A DNA stretch of 64,000 nt from Maniola hyperantus. Its lineage: Eukaryota > Arthropoda > Insecta > Lepidoptera > Nymphalidae. The position numbers were made by a program, and so were the translations under genes. Shown here in pieces: positions 1 to 10,870 of this stretch. The stretch spans positions 14,632,001 through 14,696,000 of the forward strand of contig NC_048538.1 in the NCBI RefSeq assembly GCF_902806685.2. The letters run 5' to 3'. The notes under the pieces are model-generated. The model saw nothing but the letters and a program-made list of their open reading frames with translations. It did no database searches and was not told where the DNA came from. Every line of letters begins with the position of its first letter. Within the stretch, counting starts at the first letter, position 1.

Positions 1-912
1 GGTGTTTCAGCACTACCCCGGTTTCAATAGCTCTTTTGAGGTCATATGTTACTTTGTGGGGTGTTATTATGCTTTCACAAAGAACATTATTTAATACCTT
101 ACAATCAATCTTGCGAGTTATAAAACCTCCCAGACTATACAGCAGTATAGGCTGATCAACAGCTGTTGATCAGCCAATAGTCATTATGCATGAAGTCCAA
201 AAGGAGTAAGCGCATGCAACAAAACGGTCTTTAGAATGCTTTATTTCTGTCAGTCTGGTTTTAGTATTGTCATCGCATAAACTCTATAGTGAGATGACTG
301 TATGGGTGTACTAAATAATAATTCTTGTACCTGCGAAGTAGGTAGATACTTCCTAATTCCATGGGTGACTGTCAACCTTTTAGATTGTATAGCTGTGGTT
401 AACTGAACATTATGTCATACTTCAGTCCAACTTACTGACCTCTACAAATACAGTAAGTACTACAACTCTACAAGTACACTGGACCTGAGATTTTCCTGTT
501 TTTAACGCAGCATGATTTAAGAACACACCGCCAATGAACGTCATGTGAGCGCACTCGGAACTAAATGTTAGTGATGGGACATCTGTCAATATAGTATTAT
601 CAACACGAAGATCATTTGACACAAAGTGGCAATTTGCGGGCGCTCTGATTCAGCAAAAAAAGTAACTGTAATTTTTTGTATGGCACCAGTCTTCCAGCGT
701 TCTTGTATATTACGTCCACCATTTCAGTTAGAGTCAGTTAGACTGTACCTAAGTACAGTCAGCAACAAAGCTAGGTACATTGCACATGTCCATAGTCGCT
801 TGTACTAGCGGGTGCAAACCTATCTTTGTTGCTGACCCTACTTAAAAGTCTGTATCAGACCTTAAAAGTCTGTATTCTGGAAGAACCCTTAACACCTTTT
901 TATATTTTGCAG
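1..912. other. Intron of DCX-EMAP, no exon recognised
   Basis: No doublecortin-like coding block could be recognised before the acceptor at 911-912. The stretch contains a perfect 26-bp palindrome (150-175). An imperfect stem pairs GTCAGCAACAAAG near 758-770 with CTTTGTTGCTGAC near 824-836. The short frames seen here have no recognisable family. Confidence 0.5.
150..175. repeat. Perfect 26-bp palindrome
   Basis: The sequence starts GGCTGATCAAC and is identical to its own reverse complement, centred on CAGCTG. It lies in the DCX-EMAP intron with no obvious flanking duplication, so it is either a fold-back remnant or chance. Confidence 0.7.
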
Positions 913-3900
913 TGTCGTGTATTGCTCAATTTACGCACAACTCAACCCTTTGAGGAGGTTTTGGAAGATTTAGGACAAGTACTGAAAATGAGTGGAGCTA
1001 AAAGAATGTACACAATTACGGGCCAAGAGGTAACTGACTTAACACATAATTTACTTATGATCATTCATATGGCCTTCTCTAATGAGTGCTCTATATCGTC
1101 GGTCCATCGTGCTGGAGGGCGCCCCACACTACGCTTGCTTAAACATATACGCGATGTACAACTCTAGGACTTTATGGCTTCAACGGCCATCGCCTCTACG
1201 ACAATCATGGCTTGCCCATTTCGGCTTTAGTGGTTTGGGTGTCAGTAATATTTAATAACTTCGAAAAGTTAGAGGTGCGTGTCTGGGATCGAACCCCGAC
1301 CTCCGATTAGAAGGCGGATGTCCTAACCACTAGGCTATCACAGCTTTTTTACTTATAATACATATAAATATTTACATTTATTTACAATAAATATTTCTAA
1401 CTAAAATAATTGTGGTTATAGGACTAATTTAACAACAACTAAGTTTCTATAACTTGCCTTCCTGTAAACTGATATTATGGTCGTTCGACTCGGATAAGCC
1501 AATGATTTTGTGTATTTTAGGTGCGAAGTTTTTCACAGCTACGGAATGAGTTCACGGATGTGGAGACGTTTTATTTGGGCACTGCCATGGTACCTCCCGC
1601 GTTAAGTCCTGGTATAAGCGCACCTCTGCCTATAGAGTCACCGATAAGAAGGTTAGTCTTAGAAAACATTATCTTTAGGAAGTGTCTAGACGGGTACAAG
1701 CGGTTGCTTGGTAACAAAAAATATCCGGCCACAAGTGTTTTAATAATTTGCTCGGAAACACAAACTAAAGACCCCGCGGCGTTGACCGAACGAAGCCCGA
1801 GACGTTGGTCCGACCAGATTCGAGAAGCGGTCGACACGCCCTTCTGCAATGCCTTCCGTATGGCCTCCAATACTCCAATAGGGAAAAATCGTGAAGAAGG
1901 TGATAGGTATCTCGAGGGAGCCACGATCCGCAAAATTGAGGGACTGCCGCGAGAAGAAAAACTTTTAATTAAAGTGTCAAGTACACTTTCTGTAGCCAGT
2001 AATGAAGTAGCCCAGAACGAAATCTAATCACCCTTACTCCACCTAGTCCGTCCTACTAGGTATGCAAACTATTAAAGTACGACCGTTTGTGTCACTTTCT
2101 TATTAGTGCCAACCGAAAAACTTGTAATTTGTATTCAAAGGAGTGTACAATTTCAGATAGTCTTAACAAGATTATAATATGTAGATCTAAAGATCTCGAT
2201 CTACTTACCTGGTATAATTTTGATTCTAAAAATCATTTTATGTAGGTCGCGATCAAGAGGTGCGGTAGCAGCACTGCCAGTGTCAGAGGACACACGAGGT
2301 CGGCGAGCGCGCAGTAAAAGCCGACCCAGGGTTCTTTACGCGCCAGAGGGAGAAATTATTCGAAATTCTGGTACGTACACCGATGCCAAAAGGCTCCCTA
2401 CAACTCGTTTGAAGTCGTCTGTACACCTAGACGAGATTTTCCAACGCTGCGCTTTCCAGTGCGAGGTCACCATTCTAGCACCTTGAGACCACAACTGCTC
2501 GCGGCTACGAGCGAGTCGCACGTTCTGTGACACGCGAGGAACGCTGTGAGGGAGGCTGGGGTACCCGTTGCACTACTGCTGTACCTACTCCTAGCACAAG
2601 CTTAACGCTTAGCTGGAGGGGAAAGGGGAATATTAAAAAAAAAAACAACGGTGTCCTGTCCCAAAGATGATGACGTTGTCTTAGCGTTATACTAAAAAAC
2701 CCGTTTGCAATAGTTCATTCTGACAATGCTATATGATAATCTAATCGCTGAGAAGATTAAGCACCCTTAAAGTTTCTGTTGTATCTAAGCACGTAATTTG
2801 ATCCGATTTGTTGTAGACTACACATTGTTAGAAGTACTAAAGGAGGAGCCAATGAGAGTGACGATCCGCGGTCTGCGTCGCACGTTCTATCCTCCGATCC
2901 ACCACGCACCTATTGACAACACACCGCCGGAAAAGAAAATGCAACTTGACTGGGTGTAAGTTGACATCTAACTGTTAGTACGTCAGTGCTGTTAGTCTGC
3001 AATCGCATTATTTAATAAAAAAATCGCGCGTTGAACACTGCACGCGGAGTTTTATCAATCCACATTTAACGAAGAGTGTCATAGGTCCATGATTTTAGCT
3101 TAATAATTTTCAACGTATCTTTTGGGCGTAGACATGACTTAAGCTAAAACAATTAATACTACACTAAAGAACTAAGAATAAGGTTCTCTTGAGTTCAAAG
3201 AAAATCTCCTACTTACCTACTTACTAGACTCAGAACGCGAAGGACTCTGCGCAATTCTTTCAACTACATTGTTAGATTTCTATCGCAGATTTTTTGTCAT
3301 TTTCATACATACGTTTACATACACAAGTTTATCATATTTATAAGTATATAGGATGGTATATAAAAGTCTCATAGTTTATGAAAAAGTAAAATAATCACAA
3401 CAGATATGGTTACCGAGGCGCCGACTCTCGGCGCAACTTGTGGGTGCTGCCGACTGGTGAGCTCTTGTACTACGTGGCCGCTGTGGCCGTCATGTACGAC
3501 AGAGACGAGGAGTCGCAGCGACACTATATTGGCCACACCGAAGACATACAGTGGTAAGACTAGTTATAACCATGTGGGTGCGTTGACAAAAACTTTTTTG
3601 ACTTAACACTGTTGCTTAGTGTGTATACTGCATAAAAAGGTTTTGAATTGATTGTCATTATCATCATCATCCTCCTCATCAACCGATAGACGACCACTGC
3701 TGGACATAGGTCTCTTGTAGGGACTTCCACATGCCACGGTCTTGCGCCGCCTGAATCCAGCGATTCCCTGCGGCTGAATGTAAATATCTACAATAAGTTC
3801 GTCATAGCATAATATTATAAATTATAAATCTTAAATATATAAAACGAAAAGGTGACTGACCGACTGACTGATCTATTAACGCACAGCTCAAACTACTGGA

Positions 3901-6900
3901 CGGATCGGGCTGAAATTTGGCGTGCAGATAGCTATTATGACGTAGACAATAGACATCCGTTTAGAAAGGATTTTTGAAAATTCAACTCCTAAGGGGGTTG
4001 AATAGGGGTTCGCTTATGTGGTCCACGCGGACGAAGTCGCGGGCAATAGGTAGTCTTAGGGTAAAAATTTGGCATCTTTTTGCCCTCGCCTTTCCAACGA
4101 AGCTTAACTGGGAGTCTAGGCTTAAGACTACTATAACTAGGTACAAGTTGTCGCAACTTGAAGTGGTTAGTCACGTGATTTGTTTTTGTGAGCAGCATGG
4201 AGCTGCACCCGTCGCGCGAGCTGGTGGCGAGCGGGCAGCGCGCAGGGCGCGGGCGGCGCGCGCAGGCGCACGTGCGCATCTGGAGCACGGACACGCTGCA
4301 GACGCTGCACGTGTTCGGCATGGCGGAGTTCGAGGCCGGCGTCTCCGCTGTTGCTTTCTCTCAGCTCGTAAGTGTGTGTTTAATTGAGCTATTACAAACG
4401 TGAAAACTGAGTCATAAATCATTTTTATCCGTCTGTGTTTTTATCAGATCTTTAGCTCGTTCCTACAGGCCTTATGGAGGAATCTGATGTTGTGGTGCTG
4501 TGTGCAACTATAAAAAAGGATTTGTCGATATATATAATATCTCGCACCCGGCTATACTCACGTGTTTAGTCGACGTTAGCCCGACTAGTTTCGAACTCAT
4601 CCGGGGTCCTTTTTCAAAGGGAATCAGTTCGCGCACGCGTCGCGGACTGAGATTTATAACAGGTTATAAGGAGCGAGGGAGCTCCAACTACCTGCGTCAT
4701 CCCTGTATAGATAACGACTTCTGCAGCATTCTCACAACCCTATGATCGTAATGAAATGGATCAACTAAGTATAGTGATAACATGAGTCATGACTCATGAC
4801 CAGTGGCGTAGCTACCTAGGGACAAGGCGGGGCGGTGCCCCGGGGCCCTAAAGCTCAGGAGGCCCTCGAATCCTTACCAGAAAATCTCGATCGAACTAAA
4901 CTTTTGAAAATTTCTCCCATTTTCAAAATAAATATGACAGGTTGCAGTCATAAATAAGTATGCCATGATTAAAGTCAGGTGACTTTAATCATGGCAACTC
5001 AGTTGAGAGAAATTCGAAAGTTACTAAGGAATTCCCCTAAATTCTTTCTGTGAATGTATTTGTATATTTAATATTTTTACTTGACTTGAGATTTTTACTG
5101 ACTAAAACCTAACCAGTTTCGATAGCAGTGTGCCCCATTTTTTGATTTGCCCCAGGGCCCTTGGTTACCTAGCTACGCCACTGCTCATGACACACGTTTT
5201 GTGAAGCCAGGGGTGTGTTTGTCTCGCTCTAGCTTTCCGCTGTTATAATGCTTTACTCTGTGCTACGGCCTTGTGTACACGGTGCACGTAATCTGGTAAC
5301 TTGGGCGAATGGGTGATAACATTACACGTGAAAACCACTCGCATAAATGCGAGAACTCTTTCACGCGGCTTTTGCATCGAAGAAGCGTTCAAAAGCGTTC
5401 AAAATTACGCTAGAATTGCAGGTAAATAATATATTATGAAATAACCTGTACCTATACGTAAGAAGTACTTATAATAATTTTTGTTTGAACATAGAACGGC
5501 GGGAGTTACGTGCTAGCCGTTGACGCCGGCCGTGAAAGCATTTTATCGGTTTGGCAGTGGCAATGGGGACATCTACTTGGCAAAGTTGCAGTAAGTTCAA
5601 CATTTATCTACGTGTCTTTATCTATCTTTCAATCTAATAATGCACTATAAAAAGATCATTCCTTACTTCCTTGTATCTACAAATAGATATAATATAGAGC
5701 ATATTATACTTACTGTGATAGCCTAGTGGTTACTTAGGACGTCCGCCTTCTAATCGGAGGTCGGACGTTCGATCCCGGGCACGCATCTCTAACTTTTCGG
5801 AGTTATGTGCGTCTTCATTCATTAAATATTACATGCTTTAACGGTGAAGGAAAACATCGTAAGGAAACCTGCATGCCTGAGAGTTCCCCATAAATGTTCT
5901 CAAAGGTGTGTGAAGCCTACCGATCCGCACATGGCCAAAGTGGTAGACTATGGCTAAAACCATTCTCACTCTGAGAAGAGACCCGTGCTCTATAGTGAGC
6001 CGGCGATGGGATGATCATGATGATGATGATATTATACTTATCTAGTTATTTATAGGGGTCTTTTTAATTTATTTATTTAATTTCTTAGTAGAATTGCATT
6101 ATACGCACAGATTAGTTACATCTAATAAATAAGTTTTTGATGCACTGAAAAGACGTTTCAGTTCGTTTTCGAGAAAATTATAGTCTTTTGCGAACTTTAG
6201 TTGTATACCGCAATTACCACTACTACACACTACGTTAAAACGCCTATTTACCTCGAGTGAACTAATTATAAGTTCAACGTACTAAAAAACCACGCCTCTG
6301 CTACGCCGCGGTCACATAGGTTAGGTAGTGCTACGCGGGCGCTACATGGTGGCAATGCTTACTGCAACTTAATTTGATATGTATTCCTTCTTAAATAAAG
6401 CTGAATATTGTGTGTAAGCTTGTAGTTTGCACAGCTGCGTAGCCAAGCAACCAGAGATCAATCAAGATAGTGGGTACAGTATGCAGCAGAAAATAATGTA
6501 GGTACATCTGTGGGCGAAAACGATACAAGTAACTAAATGCAATCACGTACGAAATGAGAAAAGTGCCTCTTGCTGCTTGACGGGCGCATCAAGCCGCTTG
6601 ACAGCAAAACAAATCTACGTGCTTGACGTCAAACCACTTGACCGTGTCGAAAGCTCTTAATAGATAAATAAGGTAATGATAAAACTGAGCCAATAACAGT
6701 ATGATTTACTTTAAAAGTAATTAAGTATGTACAGTACGCGGCCGAAAGTGATGAACATCGGCCTTTAGAGTGACATTTCATCTTTGTAGAGTCTGTCACT
6801 CATACCCATATGACGCTCTGTCGGTCTAAACGACCGAGACAGTGCTCTACAAATCTGCTGTCTCCTTCTAAAGATCGATGTTCATCACTTTTGGCCACGT

Positions 6901-8446
6901 ACATACTGTACCTACATATGTAAAACTAGCTTATGCTCGCGACTTCGTCTGCGTGGACTACACTTTCAAACTCCTATTTCACCCCCTTAGGGGTTGAATT
7001 TTCAAGAATCCTTTCTTAGCGGATGCCTACATAAAAGCTATATCTGCGTGCCAAATTTCAGCCCGATCCGTCCAGTAGTTTGAGCTGTGCGTTGACAGAT
7101 CAGTCAGTCAGTCAGTCAGTCAGTCACCTTTTCCTTTTGTATATTTAGAAGAAGAAGAAGATTACTTCGTAAAAATCAGACAAGTAAATCTATAATTATT
7201 TTTTGACGGCAAATGTTTTTGCAGACGTTACAAGAAGAACTGACTGGCGCCGTATTTCACCCCCTCGACGACAATCTCCTCATCACGCACGGGAAGGGGC
7301 ATCTTGCCTTCTGGAACAGGAGGAAGGATGGATTTTTTGAACGAACTGACATTATAAAACCTGTAAGTATGACTAAGCAGTAATCACTAATCACTAGTTA
7401 AATATTTAGGTATAATACGAAAATATAAACCAAACAAAAAGGTTTGGAATCGTAGATAGCACAGATACGAGTAGATGGAATTTTTGTCAGTCTATATTTG
7501 GAATAGGTAATTGTTTGACATAAAAAATACCTAATCAGTTGGTAATCGTCATAATTAATCATGCTCTTTTTGATAATTTTCGTAACATCGCATTAAATCC
7601 TCTTACTTCTTCTTATTTTCCTTTATGACTTTCAGTATCGCATTAATTCAAAGGTACAGTGAGTTCCTGCCAATTTATTCCCGCCTTTCATAGATTTTGT
7701 TCTATTGCTGACAGGTATATTTTGTTCTGAGATGACCACGAGATGGCTGACTGTGGTTCCGTCTGTACTCTATGATTCGCACTGATCCTTAGTGATGTGC
7801 GTATTCTGTTAATGTGTAACTGGTTATTATGTACCGATATTCAAGTATTATTATAGTTCTTAATAATAATAATTTATTTATAACTAGCTGATTCCTGCGA
7901 CTTCGTCCGCGTGGATTTAAGTTTTTTAAAATCCCGCGGAACTCTTTGATTTTTCGGGATTGTTGTCGTTGCTTGGTACCTACAATATGAATTCACTATG
8001 AACACTTCCTGAATCTTGATAACCCAGGCGGGCAGCATCAGGATTAAGGAGTTGAATCTAGAATTTTTTATGTGACCACGACGTAAACTTTTTTTGTTGA
8101 TTTAAAAAAATATTTGCAAATCGGTCCAGAAACCTCGAAAAAATCGATGTAGAAAAAAGAACCACCTCCTTTTTGACAGTCGGTTAAAAACCGATGACCT
8201 TGAAATATTTACGGAACAATCTTTAAAATATCCCCTTTCTAACAAAAAAAGAATGAATGAAATCGGACTACGCGTTAATGAATTACAACTCAGTATACAT
8301 TTTAACTTTCATCCCCTCTCCTACGGGAACCATGCTAAATTTCGGGATAAAAAGTATCCTATATTCTTCCTCATAGTATGACCTCAAATCGTGCCAAGTT
8401 TTATTGGAATCCATTTAGTAGTTTCAGCGTGATGCGCGGCCGTGAT

Positions 8447-8485
<39 letters not shown>

Positions 8486-10870
8486 AAAATGAAAAAAATT
8501 ACAGTTTTGGGTTCAGTATCGATTATAGAGTGCCCTCGAAAAAAAATTTTCAAAATATCTTCAATGTACAGAATTTGACCTGTTACAGTTTTATTATAAG
8601 TATATTGATATTGATTGTTTGTTTTAGCCTGCACGGACTCAAGTAACTGCTTTACAGTTTGAACAAGATGGTGACGTTGTAACTGCCGATAGTGATGGAT
8701 TTATCACAATTTATAGTGTCGATAGCGATGGGGCGTACTTTGTACGAATGGAATTTGAGGTGCGTTGGTAGTTACATTTTAAATATTTACAAAATATATT
8801 ATTTGGTAATTGGATGGGTGACTGACTTTGAAGGTCCGCTTTTGACATTTTCAATTGCTTCATATCTTGGAGAGCACATATTTTGATTAGGCCATTGGTC
8901 CTGATTGTTGTCACTACCATCTGACAATTACTGTAAAATCGAAATCTAGTTCTCTTAAATCGAGTTGTATGCGGAAGAATCTGAGAACCCACCGCATTAT
9001 TATCCGAAAAAAAAAACGTTTACTAATATAATATGATTAGTGGCAAGGGCAACAGCAATGAGGAATATGGCACAGAGAGATAGACAAATATTATATTTTT
9101 ATTTGTTCTATAAATATATTTATTGACTTAGTCTGAATATAACGTCCAATATTAAATCCTGTTTCAGGCACATATAAAGGGAATTAGTTCTTTAGTGATG
9201 CTCTCAGAAGGTACTTTGATATCAGGTGGTGAAAAAGACAGAAAAATTGCAGCTTGGGATTCTTTACAAAACTATAAAAGGATTACAGAAACGAAAGTAA
9301 GATGAAACATTAATAATTATGTATATTTTGGGAAAGAAAAAACTTTTTTTATAATTAATGTAATTTTGTATCATTTTTTTATCAAACAGTTACCTGAAAT
9401 TGCTGGTGGGGTGCGAAGTATTTACCCCCAAAGACCGGGAAGAAATGATGGTAATTTATATATTGGTACAACAAAAAACAACATTATGGAAGGATCTCTT
9501 CAGCGACGATTTAACCAAGTAAGCTTATCTTTATCATTTAGAATATCCATGTCTATTTTAATTTTTAACACTAATAATTCTTTAAATTATTTATAATTTA
9601 AGGTGATATTCGGTCATCATAAGCACTTAATGGGCATAGCTGTCCATCCTGATGATGAAATGTTTGCTACAGCTGGACATGATAAAAATATTGCCCTATG
9701 GAAAGGGCACAAGTTGATTTTCGCTACACAGGTATGCATATTAGAATACTACTCAAAAACAACAATAATAGCGTAGTTGAAATCGCTTACTTTTTGTGAT
9801 CACATATTTTATGTATCAGGTCGGCTACGAATGTGTTTCCTTAGCGTGGCACCCTGGAGGTGGGGCTTTGGCTGCAGGAAGTACAGAAGGTCATTTAGTG
9901 ATTTTGAATGCTGAAGCTGGAGCACATGTGGCTACAATTAGAGTGTGTGGATCACCTCTTAACTGCTTACAATATAATTCAGGTAAAATTGCAAAAGATC
10001 TTCACATAATATCAGAATCATTTTCCAATAATTTCAGATTTGTATAAACATATTTATTTTTAGCTGGGGATATTCTTGCGATTGGATCTCAAAATGGTAG
10101 CATATATCTATTCAGAGTATCCCGTGATGGATTTTCTTATAAAAAATCTAACAAAATTCGAGGTGCTCAGCCACTCGTTCAATTAGATTGGAGTCTTGAT
10201 GGAGTTTACTTGCAGACTGTTACAGCTGACTATGATTTGTCATTCTGTAAGTGTGCATCTATAACGCATAATATTTAAAATATAATTATGAATGCAGTTC
10301 AGGTAAATTTATGTAATTATTTTTGTAGGGGATATAAAAGCGCTGTCACCTGAAAAAAGTCCAATAGCAATGAAAGATGTAAAATGGTTTACCTACAATT
10401 CGACAGTTGGGTTCCTTGTTTCCGGTAAATATTTTCATTTACTAATTTACACATAATTTAAACGACATATTAAAAATTATATTAATTTTTCATTTAATTT
10501 CAGGAATGTGGAACAATAGATTCTATCCCATGACATCGCTAATTACCGCAGCTAGTCGTTCAGCTGCCCACGATCTTCTAATAAGCAGTGACTCTGATGG
10601 ATATTTGCGATTATTTAGGTAATCTACTTTAAAATAATATACATATTAACATGATTTATCCTCGTTGTCTCCACCTACTATGATCAGCATTAAAATTATA
10701 CTTTTAATTTTTACAGATATCCATGCGCTAGTCCCAAAGCAGAATACAACGAAGTAAAAGTCTACTCAGGATCTATTTATTCAGCTCGTTTCCTGTTTAA
10801 TGATCGTTGCCTTGTAACCTCAGGTGGATCAGATGCTGCTCTCATGCTTTGGGAGTTAGTGGATGATTAG
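913..10870 (+). CDS. DCX-EMAP: DCX-EMAP-type doublecortin/EMAP WD40 protein, 3' part (17 exons)
   Basis: Exons: 913-1029, 1521-1651, 2246-2370, 2817-2955, 3404-3553, 4196-4367, 5495-5590, 7225-7362, 8628-8759, 9168-9296, 9390-9518, 9603-9731, 9820-9982, 10064-10246, 10329-10424, 10504-10618, 10717-10870 (TAG). They total 2298 nt, 765 codons plus stop, all with AG acceptors and GT donors and matching phases. The first two exons give the second half of a doublecortin domain (FEEVLEDLGQVLKMSG, then KRMYTITGQEV). Exons 4-5 give the HELP motif (PPEKKMQLDWVYGYRG, then LWVLPTGELLYYVA, residues about 125-200). The rest is WD40 blades, e.g. HHKHLMGIAVHPDDEMFATA and a C-terminal SGGSDAALMLWEL. DCX upstream of an EMAP core is the arrangement of Drosophila DCX-EMAP, a microtubule-associated protein needed for mechanotransduction in ciliated receptor cells; that function is carried over by homology. 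The 5' exons, including the start codon, lie left of the window. Confidence 0.9.
1262..1346 (-). mobile_element. tRNA-derived SINE (family S1), head only
   Basis: Read on the minus strand it has the tRNA-like head GTGATAGCCTAGTGGTTAGG, an anticodon-arm-like block, and a B-box GGGTTCGATCC. Copies of the same head occur near 5715, 24481, 40860, 43551 and 57050. It is truncated after the head, and the dispersed copies argue against a real tRNA gene. Confidence 0.8.
1652..2027 (+). other. Intronic open frame, probable LINE C-terminal fragment
   Basis: The frame stays open for 125 codons past the exon that ends at 1651. The donor AAG|GTTAGT at 1652 gives exactly the phase needed by the next exon, so this stretch is most likely intron. 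It contains RSPRRWSDQIREAVDTPF, which resembles the RxRWxDxI block near the C-terminus of RTE-type LINE proteins. Read-through into an alternative end at 2025-2027 cannot be excluded from sequence alone. Confidence 0.4.
2566..2645 (+). mobile_element. tRNA-derived SINE (family S2), body fragment
   Basis: The body block GTACCTACTCCTAGCACAAG followed by GGAGGGGAAAGGGGAATATT and an A-run matches the bodies of the fuller S2 copies at 36402, 44664 and 51913. The tRNA-like head is missing. Confidence 0.65.
3655..3775 (-). mobile_element. RTE-type LINE 3' end fragment
   Basis: On the minus strand this reads the 3' end of an RTE-like pol (TYVQQWSSIG-like C-terminus) followed by a (GATGAT) tail. Related pieces lie at 12195, 15975, 48580, 49035, 54900, 57460 and 62455. 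It lies in the DCX-EMAP intron 3554-4195. Confidence 0.6.
3838..4050 (-). repeat. Dispersed repeat R-A
   Basis: On the minus strand it starts near GCGACTTCGTCCGCGTGGAC, runs through AGGGGTTGAATTTTCAAAAA and CAAATTTCAGCCCGATCCGT, and ends in a GTCA microsatellite plus TTTCGTTTTATA. Nine other copies occur in the window. The internal reading frames are not conserved, so it is treated as the non-coding end of a mobile element. Confidence 0.75.
4801..5183. mobile_element. hAT-like MITE, 383 bp, 8-bp target duplication
   Basis: The ends are CAGTGGCGTAGCTACCTAGG and its inverted partner CCTAGCTACGCCACTG. They are flanked on both sides by CTCATGAC (4793-4800 and 5184-5191). An 8-bp duplication and CAGTGGCG ends are the hAT hallmark. 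There is no transposase frame, so the element is non-autonomous. It lies in the DCX-EMAP intron 4368-5494. Confidence 0.85.
5715..6035 (+). mobile_element. tRNA-derived SINE (family S1), full-length copy
   Basis: The head is GTGATAGCCTAGTGGTTA with a B-box GTTCGATCCC. It is followed by the body AACGGTGAAGGAAAACATCG and TGTGAAGCCTACCGATCCGC, ending GAGCCGGCGATGGGATGATC and a (GAT)n tail. This is the most complete plus-strand copy and can serve as the reference for the truncated ones. It lies in the DCX-EMAP intron 5591-7224. Confidence 0.85.
6555..6660. mobile_element. Fragment of a fold-back element also in Tsp-g
   Basis: GAAAAGTGC, CTTGACGGGCGC, CAAGCCGCTTGAC and ATCTACGTGCTTGACGTCAA match in order, or in reverse complement, the hairpin element at 60621-60870. 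No clean ends could be found here. Confidence 0.5.
6732..6908. mobile_element. mariner-like MITE (family M1), copy 1
   Basis: A fold-back element: CAGTACGCGGCCGAAAGTGA at the left pairs with TCACTTTTGGCCACGTACAT, then ACTG, at the right. TA dinucleotides flank both ends (6730-6731, 6909-6910). It shares ends and internal blocks (CTTTAGA, TTTGTAGAG, GCTCTACAAA) with the copy at 47765-47947. TA duplication plus CAGT ends suggests Tc1/mariner mobilisation. Confidence 0.7.
6928..7160 (+). repeat. Dispersed repeat R-A, near full copy
   Basis: It begins GCTTATGCTCGCGACTTCGT, contains ACCCCCTTAGGGGTTGAATT, TTTCAGCCCGATCCGTCCAG and AGTTTGAGCTGTGCGTTGAC, and ends in (GTCA)n, CTTTTCCTTTTGTA and (GAA)n. 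It abuts the M1 MITE in the same DCX-EMAP intron. Confidence 0.8.
7876..8500 (+). repeat. Degenerate dispersed repeat R-B with (GACA)n, interrupted
   Basis: The R-B start CTGCGACTTCGTCCGCGTGG lies at about 7897. The later R-B blocks GGGATAAAAAGTATCCTAT and the CAGACAGACA tail are at 8345-8485. Between them (8095-8185) is a minus-strand piece of another dispersed repeat that reads ACCGACT...AAAAGGAGGTGGTTCT in reverse. It fills the intron before the exon at 8628. Confidence 0.55.

Noticed and set aside
3974..4422. Long overlapping frames on both strands around the GC-rich exon 4196-4367
   Set aside because: They arise from high GC content. Only the frame reading AHVRIWSTDTLQTLHVFG matches the EMAP WD40 core and joins its neighbours in phase.
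8450..8485. CRISPR-like regular repeats
   Set aside because: All short regular repeats in the window are eukaryotic microsatellites (GACA, GTCA, GAT, AAAAT, TATG) at ends of dispersed elements, without spacers.
8378..8634. Q/T/R-D-rich and S/V/C-rich frames with repeats
   Set aside because: They translate the (GACA)n microsatellite of an R-B repeat.
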